A stretch of DNA of 11,524 nucleotides from Aureococcus anophagefferens. Lineage: Eukaryota; Sar; Pelagophyceae; Pelagomonadales; Pelagomonadaceae. The stretch is taken from NCBI RefSeq assembly GCF_000186865.1, contig NW_008705563.1:1377258-1388781 (forward strand). Direction: 5' to 3'. This document shows positions 1-8,163 of the stretch, one piece after another (positions within the stretch are counted from its first letter, which is position 1; every line of letters begins with the position of its first letter). The notes under the pieces are model-generated. The model made no database searches and had not been told where the DNA came from. It saw nothing but the letters and a program-made list of their open reading frames with translations. The position numbers and the translations under genes are program-made.

Positions 1-655
1 GTCGAGCGGCTGCGGAAGCAGTTCCCGGACGCGCCGCTCCTCGCGTCCGCGGCGTCCTACGACGCGGAGACGCCGCCGCTCGAGGCGCTGGCGGCGGCGG
101 AGGTCGCGCGCCACGGCCTGAGCGACGCGGGCGCGGACGTGGTCGTCGGCTGCGAGGTCGAGCCGCAGCTGCGGCTGGCCGCCGCGTTCCTCGCTGTGTG
201 GAAACCAACCACTGGTTTGGGGGGTCCCCACCAAACTTCAGAACTCTCTATCTCGGTCAAATCGACGTCGATTCGGCTGATTTTCGGACGAATCGATTGC
301 TCTCATCGAGTTCTCGAAGCACAGCGGAAGAGATTGCGTCGAAACTGTCGCATACGCTCACATTGGAGTCGGGTTGAATATTTGAATTCCACACAGGTTC
401 CTCGAAAAGCGCACGGACCTGGCCCACGGCGACGTCTCCCGGGCCCTCGAGACCGTGCGCGCGCGCATCGAGGAGCGGAGCGCCGCGCTCCGCCGCGTCG
501 CCGGCGTAGCGCGGACGACCGTGTCCGGCGGCGGCTTCGACCTGGACGCGGACGCGTCCCGCGGCGTCGTCGCGGGCGCGCGGTCGCGCGCGGCCCGCGA
601 CCTCGACATCTTCTACTCCGGCGGCGACGACGGCGCGGGGGAGGCATCAGCTTAA
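1..655 (+). CDS. Unrecognised protein, 3' portion, two exons (1-185 and 397-655)
   Basis: The gene is cut by the left edge of the window. Frame 1 is open from base 1 to 185, and after removal of 186-396 it continues in frame 2 to the TAA at 653-655, giving 147 visible residues. The join is phase 2: GC from exon 1 plus G from exon 2 makes Ala, followed by FLEKRTDLAHGD. The first part contains DVVVGCEVEP. The second is rich in Arg, Ala and Glu (TVRARIEERSAALRRV) and probably helical, and the tail ends in Gly, Asp and Glu. I recognise no family. The exon structure is well supported, because splicing at the 8-bp duplication restores continuity and keeps strong G/C third-position use on both sides. 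Without splicing, frame 1 stays open but runs into an Arg/Pro-rich out-of-frame translation. The function is unknown. Confidence 0.7.
186..404 (+). mobile_element. Introner element A: transposon-derived intron with TSD and TIRs
   Basis: A 203-bp insert at 194-396 is flanked by perfect 8-bp direct repeats GTTCCTCG (186-193 and 397-404). Its ends are perfect 10-bp inverted repeats: CTGTGTGGAA at 194-203 and TTCCACACAG at 387-396. The duplicated target starts with GT, and the element ends in CAG, so the intron is 186-396 (211 nt). Splicing restores the pre-insertion sequence exactly. This matches the mechanism reported for introner elements in Aureococcus anophagefferens and Micromonas pusilla, where a short non-autonomous DNA transposon carries one splice site and takes the other from the target duplication. 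The insert is visibly less GC-rich than its host exons. It shares long conserved blocks, for example around GATTCGGCTGATTTT, with the element at 6965-7162. Confidence 0.93.
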
Positions 656-659
656 TAAA
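654..659 (+). terminator. Polyadenylation signal AATAAA overlapping the stop codon
   Basis: AATAAA at 654-659 shares two bases with the TAA stop at 653-655 of the first gene. The next, convergent gene ends at 689, so the 3' UTR must be very short or overlap that gene's 3' end. Confidence 0.55.
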
Positions 660-688
660 ACTCGCTTCGACCCTTTACGAGCACATCG

Positions 689-1927
689 CTAGCCCTGCCA
701 CCCGCTCGAGTGGATGATCGCGTAGCCCTCGGGGACGGGCTCCGTCTTCCCCGCGCCGCTCCACTCGCGGCCCGGGAACAGACCGAAGTCAATGTCCTTG
801 TCCTGCAAGAGTCGAAGCGGATTTCCGTAGCGCGGGTCGCGGAAATGGTCGCAATGAACTATGAGAGTACCGTTGTCAATAACGATGAAGAACTCCGGAG
901 AGCGCCCTCTACTCGGATCATAGTTGCCAATTTGTGAAGGGAAATGAAACACGTCCTCGTCCAGAACCATGCGAGATCCCTCTCCGTTCACGATGAAACC
1001 CGAACCGTGGAACTCGGTGTAATCGTCGCCGACCTCAGTGTCGTAAACCTCGATGTTCGCGCCGTGCACCACGCAACAAGCGTAGTGGTTATCCCCCGAC
1101 ATGCGACAACGAGAAAGAATGATTGAAGAGCGGTCACCGTCGGCCTTCACGCCGAACCATCCGCGAGATATGAACGAGTCCGAGACGTGCACGCGCGCAC
1201 CACCCTTCGCGAGCACAGACGCGTGGCCGCAGTTCGTCAAGCTGCAATTATCGATCTTGACGCACGCCCCGGAGCGCACCTCGACTGCTGTATCATACAA
1301 GTCCGATTCGAACTCTTCATCGGAGTCGTCGTCGTCCTCATCGATCCACGGAGGCTCGTAGTCGAAATCGCGAGAGCCGCCGTAGATCGATAGGTCGCGG
1401 AGCGTCACCTTCGTCTCGCTCCCCTCGGCGAGCAGAGCTGGTTCGTCAGCGACGGCGCTATAAATCGAACAAGCCCGCCAATGTGAGATCGCCGCGGAAT
1501 GGCCATTGGTGACGTGAACGAGGCGATGATAGGGCACGGAACGTAATTCGCGACCAAACGGCAGCCGCGGCCGCCGCGCTCCCACGATCGTGAGACGGAT
1601 GTTGGGCAGGCGGATCGTATCTCGGATCAGGGTCACGTCCTGCGATATCAATATCGTGTCGCCGTCGCGCGCCGCCGCGAGCGCGCCATCGAACGTGAAT
1701 TGCTCGGGCACGCGCAGCGGCCTGCGCCGCGTCGCGAGCAGAGATTTGACCGTGACTGCACCGCCACCGCCGCCGCTGAAGTCATCTAATGCGGCCTCGG
1801 TAGCGCGCGAGTATTCGCGACCGCCCCGCACAAGAGAGGCAAGCACGCCGTCCTCCAGAAAAGAGAAGATGGACGCTATGCCCTCGAGCGGCACTGCTTT
1901 GCTGATTTGACGGGAGCGAGTGCGCAT
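689..1927 (-). CDS. F-box-like / right-handed beta-helix (PbH1-type) protein
   Basis: Predicted protein of 412 residues from ATG 1927. The open frame extends further upstream to 2356, but that part is antisense to the Lys-rich coding of the divergent gene, so I start at MRTRSRQISK. Residues about 12-45 (LEGIASIFSFLEDGVLASLV and following) look like an F-box helix pair. Residues about 75-365 show spaced beta-strand turns, such as DGDTILISQDVTLI, VEVRSGACVKIDNCSLTNC and VHVSDSFISRGWFGV, typical of a parallel beta-helix of the pectate-lyase or FBXO11 kind. An acidic insert, WIDEDDDDSDEEFESD, lies at about 194-209. F-box plus beta-helix would suggest a substrate adaptor for an SCF ubiquitin ligase; that role is inferred. 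Base composition is lower in GC than the neighbours (27 G/C in 841-900). The F-box call is weaker than the beta-helix call. Confidence 0.72.
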   Translation of the reverse strand: MRTRSRQISKAVPLEGIASIFSFLEDGVLASLVRGGREYSRATEAALDDFSGGGGGAVTVKSLLATRRRPLRVPEQFTFDGALAAARDGDTILISQDVTLIRDTIRLPNIRLTIVGARRPRLPFGRELRSVPYHRLVHVTNGHSAAISHWRACSIYSAVADEPALLAEGSETKVTLRDLSIYGGSRDFDYEPPWIDEDDDDSDEEFESDLYDTAVEVRSGACVKIDNCSLTNCGHASVLAKGGARVHVSDSFISRGWFGVKADGDRSSIILSRCRMSGDNHYACCVVHGANIEVYDTEVGDDYTEFHGSGFIVNGEGSRMVLDEDVFHFPSQIGNYDPSRGRSPEFFIVIDNGTLIVHCDHFRDPRYGNPLRLLQDKDIDFGLFPGREWSGAGKTEPVPEGYAIIHSSGWQG

Positions 1928-2054
1928 CGTGGGCGCGCTCGTCGTCGTCTGATCGCGCGAGGAGCGGCGCAACACTAATTTGAGCGGGCCATGGAGGCCT
2001 TCGCTCGCCGAATGCCAGAGCTGATCCAGAGCATCGAGTGGGGAGGCGCGCGTT
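1928..2054. promoter_or_regulatory. 127-bp divergent intergenic region
   Basis: This gap separates the ATG of the beta-helix protein (minus, 1927) from the first ATG of the Lys-rich protein (plus, 2055), so it must hold both 5' leaders and probably a bidirectional promoter. I see no convincing TATA box. An ATG at 1991 opens the same frame that is used downstream of 2225 in the plus-strand gene, and could be an alternative start. Confidence 0.4.
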
Positions 2055-2764
2055 ATGGCACCGACCAAAAAGCCCGCCGCGAAGCGTCCGGCCGCAAAGA
2101 AGTGCGCCAAGGCGCCCGCCGCGAAGACGAAGAAGTGCGCCAAGGCGCCCAAGAAGAAGAAGCCGGCCGCGAAGAAGATCCAACCGTGGGTAAGGGGTGC
2201 GACTGCCTGGTTTGTACGCGCGAGATGATGTTTCTCGAGGCGTGGTGCGGCGAAGGCGACTTCGAGTGGCCGCAAGACGGAGAACCCCTGTTCCCGAACG
2301 AGCGTAACTCGTGGGACAAGATGGAGGCGCCGCCGTCCGGCGCGCTCGCGCTCCACGCGGGATGCGAGATCGCGATCGAGATCGGCGACTACAAAACGTT
2401 GTCTTACGTGAACACGCTAATGGGCTTGACAGAATTGGTCATCCCGGCGCGACCCGATGGGTACGCGACGCCACGGGATCTTTACGAAGCAGTCCACGCG
2501 GCGATGCATGGCCCGATCCCGACGCACGCCGTCGAGACCTTCGGTCGCGTCCGCAAGCACCGGTTATTCAAGGAGGCGGCGGAGGACTTCCTCTCCATAT
2601 TCCGGGACGCAGACGGCCTGCCGGACACGGACCCGCTGTGGACACAGGAGGAGATCCGCGACATGGACATCTCGAGCTTCTACATGGACATGGGCATGGA
2701 CGGATTGCGCGTCAAGCAGTGCAACAAGAATCGAGCCACGGTCGAGACGTGGTACTGTTCCTAG
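2055..2764 (+). CDS. Unrecognised protein with Lys/Ala-rich histone-H1-like N-terminus; probable short intron or frameshift near 2190
   Basis: From ATG 2055, frame 3 reads MAPTKKPAAKRPAAKKCAKA and further basic repeats (KKCAKAP twice), 45 residues with almost every codon ending in G or C. This is a likely nuclear or nucleolar signal. At 2190 the sequence is GTAAGG, a strong 5' splice site, and the good coding frame moves to frame 2, which runs to the TAG at 2762-2764. In-frame acceptors give introns of 35 nt (AG at 2224), 50 nt (AG at 2239, after a short pyrimidine run) or 77 nt (AG at 2266). A frameshift is also possible, because frame 2 just upstream of 2225 reads a plausible GCDCLVCTRE. 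A start at ATG 1991 in frame 2 would need no intron but has poor codon use through 2055-2189. The C-terminal roughly 170 residues (LYEAVHAAMHGPIPTHAVET, FRDADGLPDTDPLWTQEEI) match no family I know. Confidence 0.6.
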
Positions 2765-2794
2765 AGCCAGTCCCCCGCCGACAACGACCGATAA

Positions 2795-2804
2795 AATAAA
2801 TAAA
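2795..2804 (+). terminator. Two overlapping AATAAA polyadenylation signals
   Basis: AATAAA occurs at 2795-2800 and again at 2799-2804, about 30 bases after the TAG of the Lys-rich gene, inside the 62-bp gap before the convergent metalloprotease stop. Confidence 0.55.
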
Positions 2805-2826
2805 CACGGCGGGAAGACGCCCGGCC

Positions 2827-5800
2827 TCAGACGGACCAGCGCTTCCCGGGCTTCTTGTGGTTCTTGGGCGTCGGGAGCTTGGCCTCGCCGAGGTCGCCGT
2901 AGATGTCGGCGAGGTCGGGCTGGTGGCCCGGGCTCAGCGGGTCCGGTAGCGCCGCGAGCGTCTCGTGCTCCTCGGCGTCGGCCACGTCGACGTCCACGGG
3001 GTCGACCGCTTCGACGTCCGCGGGCCCCGCGACCTGCGCCTCGGACTCGTCGGCGACGCTCTCGAGGTGGCGCGTGGGCCTAGGGGGCGGGAGGTCTTCC
3101 GGCGCGTCGTCCCCGTGCTCCTGCTGCGCGACGCACCCGCAGAAGGCCATGTGGCACGCGGCCTGGGCGTCCGCGTCGTCCGCGACCGGGACGTAGTCCA
3201 TCTCCTCGGCGGGGACCGGAGGGTTCGTAACAACATCCTTCTTCGGGTCGTGCTCGCAGGGGATGTGCTGGGAGGACTTGGCGTTCTCGAGGCGCGCGAC
3301 GTGCTCGGGCTCGGCGTCCGGGTCGAAGCTCTCCTTGATCATGAACACGGACGCGCGCACGGACCGCCGCGCGGCGGCGACGCTTTTCCGGGCGCCGTTC
3401 CAGTAGTCCTTGACCTGGGCGCGGTACGCGGCGCGCTTGTCCTTGGACGTGAAGTGCCAGCCGACGACGGCGAGGCAGATGAGCGCGAAGAGGCCGCCGA
3501 AGACGCCCGTGATGATGGCCGCGTCCGCGTCGTCGGACGAGTTGGACGACGAGCCGTAGGCGACGTCCGTGCAGCGCGGGTCGCAGCTGTAGACGCAGGC
3601 CTCCTCGCTCAGCGTGCCGTCGTCCGACTTCTTGCGGTCGTAGCACCGCGAGTCGACGTTGTAGTCGATCCACTCGCAGTCCTTGTGGGGCTTCTTCTTG
3701 ATGGCCCAGCTCGCCGAGTTCGTGCACATGACCTCCTCCGTGAGGTCGTTGAACTTCCACTCGTCCAGATCCTTCTCGAAGGTCGCGGGCCGCCCGTCCT
3801 TCCGCGCGCCCTCCTCGCCGCAGGGCTGCTCCTCGGTGATGTACCACATGTCCGTGGCGTTGACGTAGTAGAGGTAGTAGGCGTCGCTCTGGAAGACGCA
3901 GTGGTCCTGGCAGCACGCGTCGTCGACGCGGTAGAAGTTGCCGTACTGGTCGTTGACGCGGAGGCCCGACGGGCAGAGGCGCGCGTGGGAGCAGAAGAAG
4001 GTCGGGTGGGCCGTCGGCCGCGCCGTCGCCGTGGGCGCCGCCGTCGTCGGCGCGGCCGTCGTCGGCGCGGCCGTCGTCACGTCGAACGCGTACGTCGCGC
4101 CCTCGATGGCCGCCTCCGTCGCGGCCTCCTCGACGGCGGCGGCGTCGAGCACCGCGCTCGGCGACGACGCCGCGGCGTCGTCGAGGGCCGCGGCGTAGGA
4201 CCCGTCGTCGACGGCCGCGCCGAGGTCGTCGAGGACCGCGGCCGCCGCGTCGGCCGCCGCGGCGTCGTAGTCGGCGCCGTCGTCGACGCTCTCCGCGAGC
4301 AGGACGTCGAAGTCGACGGTGGCGCCGTCGGCGTCCTCGAGGCGCCGCCGGCCGCCGTAGGCGACCGCGACGACGTCGACGACGTCGTCCGTCGTCTCCG
4401 CGCCGTCGACGACGGCGACGACCGACGCCTTGAAGGCCTCGATCGCGTCCGCGTCCGCGTTGAACGCGTCCGCGTCGACGTCCGACAGCACCACGGACGC
4501 GGACACGGCGACGTCGACGACGACCTGGCGCGGCGTCGGCGCGACCGACGGCGCGGGCGTCGGCGCGGGCGTCGGCGCGGGCGTCGGCGCGGGGACCGGC
4601 GCGGCCGTCGGCGCCGCGGACGGGCGGGGCGTCGGCGCGGGCGTCGGCGCGGGGATCGGCGCCGCGCTGGGGTCGCCGGGGAGCGGCGTCGGCGCGGGCG
4701 TCGGCGCGGGCGTCGGCGCGGGCTCCGGCGCGCCGGTCGGCGCGGGGATCGGCGCCGCGGTCGGGTCGCCCGGGAGCGGCGTCGGCGCGGGCGTGGGAGC
4801 GGGGATCGGCGCGGGCGTCGGCGCGGGCTCCGGCGCGCCGGTGGGCGCGGGAATCGGCGCCGCGGTCGGGTCGCCCGGGAGCGGCGTCGGCGCGGGCGTC
4901 GGCGCGGGCGTCGGCGCGGGGATCGGCGCCGCGGTGGGGTCGCCCGGGAGCGGCGTCGGCGCGGGCGTCGGCGCGGGGACGGGCGCCGCGGTCGGGTCGC
5001 CCGGGAGCGGCGTCGGCGCGGGCGTCGGCGCGGGGATCGGCGCCGCGGTGGGGTCGCCCGGGAGCGGCGTCGGCGCGGGCGTCGGCGCGGGAATCGGCGC
5101 CGCGGTGGGGTCGCCCGGGAGCGGCGTCGGCGCGGGCGTCGGGTCCGGGTCCGCCGCCGCGTCGGGCGTGCAGCCCGTGCATGTGGCGACGCAGTCGACC
5201 TCGGCGAGGACGCCCGCGTCGTTCTCCTTGGAGGTGCAGCGGCTCGTGTCGTCCGCGACCCAGGCGCAGCCCTTGTCCGGCGACCCGGACTTGTACCAGG
5301 ACGCGGAGTCGGCGACGCAGGCGACGGGCGACGCCGTCGGCGCGGGCACCGCCGCCCCCGCGACGGGCGCGGCCGTCGGCGCGGGCGCGCCGTCCGACGG
5401 CGTGCACCCCGTGCAGGTGACCATGCAGCCGACGTTCGCGAGGACGCCCGCGGCGTCCTCCTTGGAGTCGCAGCGCGATAGGTCCTCCGCGACCCAGGCG
5501 CAGCCCCTGTCCGGGCTGCCGTCCTTGTACCAGCTCTCCGAGTCCTCCGTGCAGACGGTCTCCGCGGGCTTCGCCGTCGGGCTCGGCCACCAGCCGGCGT
5601 CGCACGACGCCACGACGTCGTCGCTCGTCATCGTCGCGATGTAGCTCAGGGCCCCGGACGTGTAGCAGGGCTCGGACGTCGTCATGTAGTACTGCCCCCC
5701 CGCGGAGATGTAGTGGAGGTAGTAGTTCTGCGCGTTGGCGTAGGAGCAGCGCTCCGTGCAGCAGTAGGCGTCGCCCGAGACGTCGCGGATCTTGTAGAAG

Positions 5801-8006
5801 GTCTGGTAGCCGTCGACGTCAATGAAGTCGCAGCAGTACTTGGTCTTGCCGCAGGCGCCCGCCTCCGCGGAGGGCGTCTGGCTCGGCGCCGCCGTCGTCG
5901 GCGCCATGGACAGGCTCGGCCGCGGCGTCGTCGTCGCGTAGATCGTCACCTCCATGTTGCCGTCGACGACGTCGAAGTAGAGGGACGCGTTGCGCGGGCT
6001 CCCGGGCGCGCCGAAGTCGACGACGACGTGCTCGGCGTCCTTGAGCATGACGTCGTAGAGGGACACGGTGTCCGGGTGGCCGTCGACGACGACGGTGTTG
6101 CCGAACTTGCCCGTCGCGCCGTTGTTCCACCACTTGCTCCAGGTCAGGAGCGCGCCCGCGCCCTGGGTGGACTGGCTCCGGTATTCGACGAAGAGGTAGT
6201 AGTCGTCCGTCGCCGTGTCGACCTCCAGCCCCAGGTAGTTGACGCCGTCGTCGCTGCCGTCGTCGATGGGCTGGAGCACGTAGGGCCCGCACATGGGCAC
6301 GCAGAGCGCCTCGCCCGTGGTCTCGTCGAAGGGCTCGACGAAGGGCACGCGGTCGTTGGCGATCCAGTCGAAGATGAGCTTGCCCTCGAGCGTGAAGTGG
6401 TTCGTGACGCCGTACTCCTCGCCGTAGTCCGCGCCGCGGTCGACGCGGCCCGAGCCCATGGGCGTGAAGAGGTTGCCGTACTCGACCCAGCCGTCGTCGT
6501 CGGTCCACGCGACGCGGCCCTCGCGGTCCTTCGTGTCGCTGTAGGAGCCGTGGTTCGCGCCGAAGGTGTGGCCGAGCTCGTGGATGTACGACGGGTCGTA
6601 GTCCGTCGCAGCGAGGTTGAGGAACGCGCCGGGCTGCGACACGTAGCCCGTGCCCGCGGCGCCGTTCGCCTGGCAGTAGGGGATGACGACGAGCTGCCAG
6701 TCGTAGAGCTCGCGGTCGTAGCCGCCGTCCAAGGACGCGTAGGCCGCCATCACGTCGAAGGCCTCGGGGTCGCCGTCGTAGTTGCCGCCGTACCAGTCGA
6801 GCTCGTCGTGCTGATCGCACGTCGACGACTGGTAGTCGACCTGGTAGACGGGCGTGATCGTGACGTCGAGCGTGAAGTTGGAGAAGGAGTTGGCGTCGTA
6901 AAAGTCCTGGGCGAGGGCCGCGACCTCGGAGAGGTAGGAAGACACGTCGCCGCCGTGGTCCGACCTGCGTGGAACTCAAATCTTCAACTCGACTTCAATG
7001 TGCGCGTAATCGAACGGTTTGGACCGGACTCCTCCGCTTCGAGAACTTGAAGAGAGCAATCGATTCGTCCAAAAATCAGCCGAATCGACTTCGAATTGAC
7101 CGAGCTAGAGAATGTCAAAGTTTGGTCGGGACGTCCCAAACCAGCGGTCGATATCCACGCAGGGTCCGACGCGATGAGCTCGTAGTTGTAGACCTCGTCG
7201 CAGTCGCTCGCGTCCGCGGGGCAGATGGGCACGATGAGGAGCGTCTTCGTGTTGAGCAGCTTCTTGTTCTCCTTGTCCGTCACGGCCGTGCGGGCGACGG
7301 CGTGCCTCGGCGTCGCGGCGAGCCGGGCCAGCGCGCGGTCGCCGACGGCGCCGGCCGCGCGCGCGAGGTTGTCGTTCGCGGCCGCGGCGTGCGCCGCGTC
7401 GGCGAAGCGGACGCCGCGCTCGGCGCCGCCGTCGCAGGCCACGGCGCCGGCCGCGTCGACGCAGCGGATCGCGTCGCCGGAGGCGTAGAACGTGCCGTCG
7501 AGCACGGACCCGGCGAGGTACGCGCGCGCGCTCGGCCCGCGCGGCGCGCCCGCGTAGGCCGCGCGGATCGTGGCGCCGCCGGGCGTCTCCAGGTGGGCGC
7601 GCACCTCGTAGGTCGGCCTCGCGCGGGGGTTGGAGCCCCGGTCCCGCGGCGTCTTCGCCTCGACGGTCACGGCGCCGACGCCCACGAACGGCGCGTCGCG
7701 GCGGCAGTCCGCGGGCAGCTCCCGCAGGCGCCGCGACCGCGCCGGGTGGGTCCCCGCCGCGTCGGCGAGGGCGAAGCTCAGCGCGGCGGCGTGGGCGTAG
7801 CTCCCGGCCGCCGCGAGGCGCCGGAGCTCGACGAGCCGCGCCGCGCAGGCCGCGGCCTCGGCGTCGGGGCTGCGCGACGGCGCTTCGAGGAGCGCCACGA
7901 CGGCGTCGTGGGCGGCCGAGGCGTTCCCGGGCAGGGGCGCCGACGATGCCGCGGCGGCCGCGGTGGCCAGGGCGAGCGACAGCGCGAGCATCTTCCGCGG
8001 CTGCAT
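2827..8006 (-). CDS. Membrane-anchored M11-like zinc metalloprotease with ShKT domains (exons 8006-7171 and 6964-2827)
   Basis: Predicted 1657 residues after removal of intron 7170-6965, joined in phase 2 (GC plus G, Ala 279). ATG 8006 is followed by a hydrophobic signal peptide (residues 1 to about 23). An Ala-rich propeptide leads to the catalytic domain, which has the zinc site HELGHTFGANH at 407-417 (ligands H407, H411, H417; catalytic E408) and a likely metzincin Met-turn at M448 in TPMGSG. This resembles gametolysin-type M11 peptidases, which cleave extracellular matrix or wall glycoproteins. Next come a Cys-rich module (about 650-712), two ShKT domains (about 750-799 and 828-877), a Pro/Thr/Ala repeat linker (about 879-1090), an acidic Ala/Asp-rich domain, TTAAP repeats, a second Cys-rich module and a third ShKT (3571-3726). 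One membrane span (3451-3522, AIITGVFGGLFALICLAVVG) and a tail ending KPGKRWSV follow. The predicted topology is type I with an extracellular protease. The substrate is unknown. Confidence 0.9.
4550..5150 (-). repeat. 57-bp coding minisatellite (Pro/Thr/Ala linker)
   Basis: Repeats of 57 bp encode PTPAPTPLPGDPTAAPIPA on the minus strand. The LPGDP codons recur at 4672, 4767, 4870, 4939, 4996, 5053 and 5110. The last four are exactly 57 bp apart, and the others are spaced more widely by PTGAPEPAPTPAP inserts. Seven LPGDP copies are present, and length always changes by whole codons. The linker separates the second ShKT domain from the acidic domain, like a mucin or wall-protein stalk. A separate 15-bp repeat at 4040-4078 encodes TTAAP. 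Confidence 0.9.
6957..7170 (-). mobile_element. Introner element B: transposon-derived intron in the metalloprotease gene
   Basis: A 198-bp insert at 6965-7162 is flanked by perfect 8-bp direct repeats GGTCCGAC (6957-6964 and 7163-7170). Its ends are CTGCGTGGA at 6965-6973 and TCCACGCAG at 7154-7162, a perfect 9-bp inverted repeat. On the coding (minus) strand the duplication reads GTCGGACC. The intron therefore starts with the host GT at 7170 and ends with the element's CAG at 6965, 206 nt in total. Splicing rejoins YNYELIA to SDHGGDVSSYL. Read on the minus strand, it aligns along its whole length with element A, and most positions agree by eye (for example GATTCGGCTGATTTT and GGACGAATCGATTGCTCTC in both). 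It is therefore the same family, in the same orientation relative to transcription. Unspliced reading stops at 6984. Confidence 0.94.
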
Positions 8007-8040
8007 TCTATTGGCGGGCAGCCAGTTCGGGCGAAACTCG

Positions 8041-8105
8041 TGCGAAATAGATCAAGGGGATCTTCAAGTATCTAGAAGATCCCCTTGAATATAATATGCG
8101 AAATA
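8041..8105. repeat. 14-bp hairpin flanked by 9-bp direct repeats in a divergent promoter
   Basis: TCAAGGGGATCTTC (8052-8065) and GAAGATCCCCTTGA (8075-8088) are perfect inverted repeats with a 9-nt loop. TGCGAAATA occurs on both sides (8041-8049 and 8097-8105). The block lies in the 157-bp gap between the metalloprotease ATG (minus) and the hydrolase ATG (plus). It is clearly AT-richer than its surroundings. It could be a palindromic regulatory site, an RNA hairpin in a 5' leader, or the remnant of a tiny insertion. Confidence 0.7.
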
Positions 8106-8163
8106 AGAGCGCGGGGCAACTTTCCGTCACGCTTGGCCCGGCCACCTCAGCTCAGCCCATGCG

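Noticed and set aside
196..396. Alternative 5' splice site at GTGTGG inside introner A
   Set aside because: It would leave a duplicated target sequence in the mRNA and put the second exon in the wrong frame.
139..717. Continuous plus-strand frame reading through introner A
   Set aside because: It translates the transposon and then an out-of-frame Arg/Pro-rich stretch; splicing at the duplicated GTTCCTCG restores a better frame.
1928..2356. Upstream extension of the beta-helix protein
   Set aside because: This part is the exact antisense of the Lys/Ala-rich coding (AAG runs read as Phe/Leu), so it is a shadow.
2965..5481. Very long plus-strand open frame antisense to the protease (838 codons)
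   Set aside because: It is Arg/Gly/Val low-complexity translation of the GC-rich opposite strand; the minus-strand frame has the signal peptide, zinc motif, Cys domains and membrane span.
3080..5605. Second minus-strand frame rich in Arg/Asp/Ala
   Set aside because: It is a shifted reading of the protease gene; long stop-free frames are expected at this GC content.
4430..5644. Plus-strand Gly/Ala/Val-repeat frame of 404 codons
   Set aside because: It is the antisense reading of the 57-bp Pro-rich minisatellite and has no domain features.
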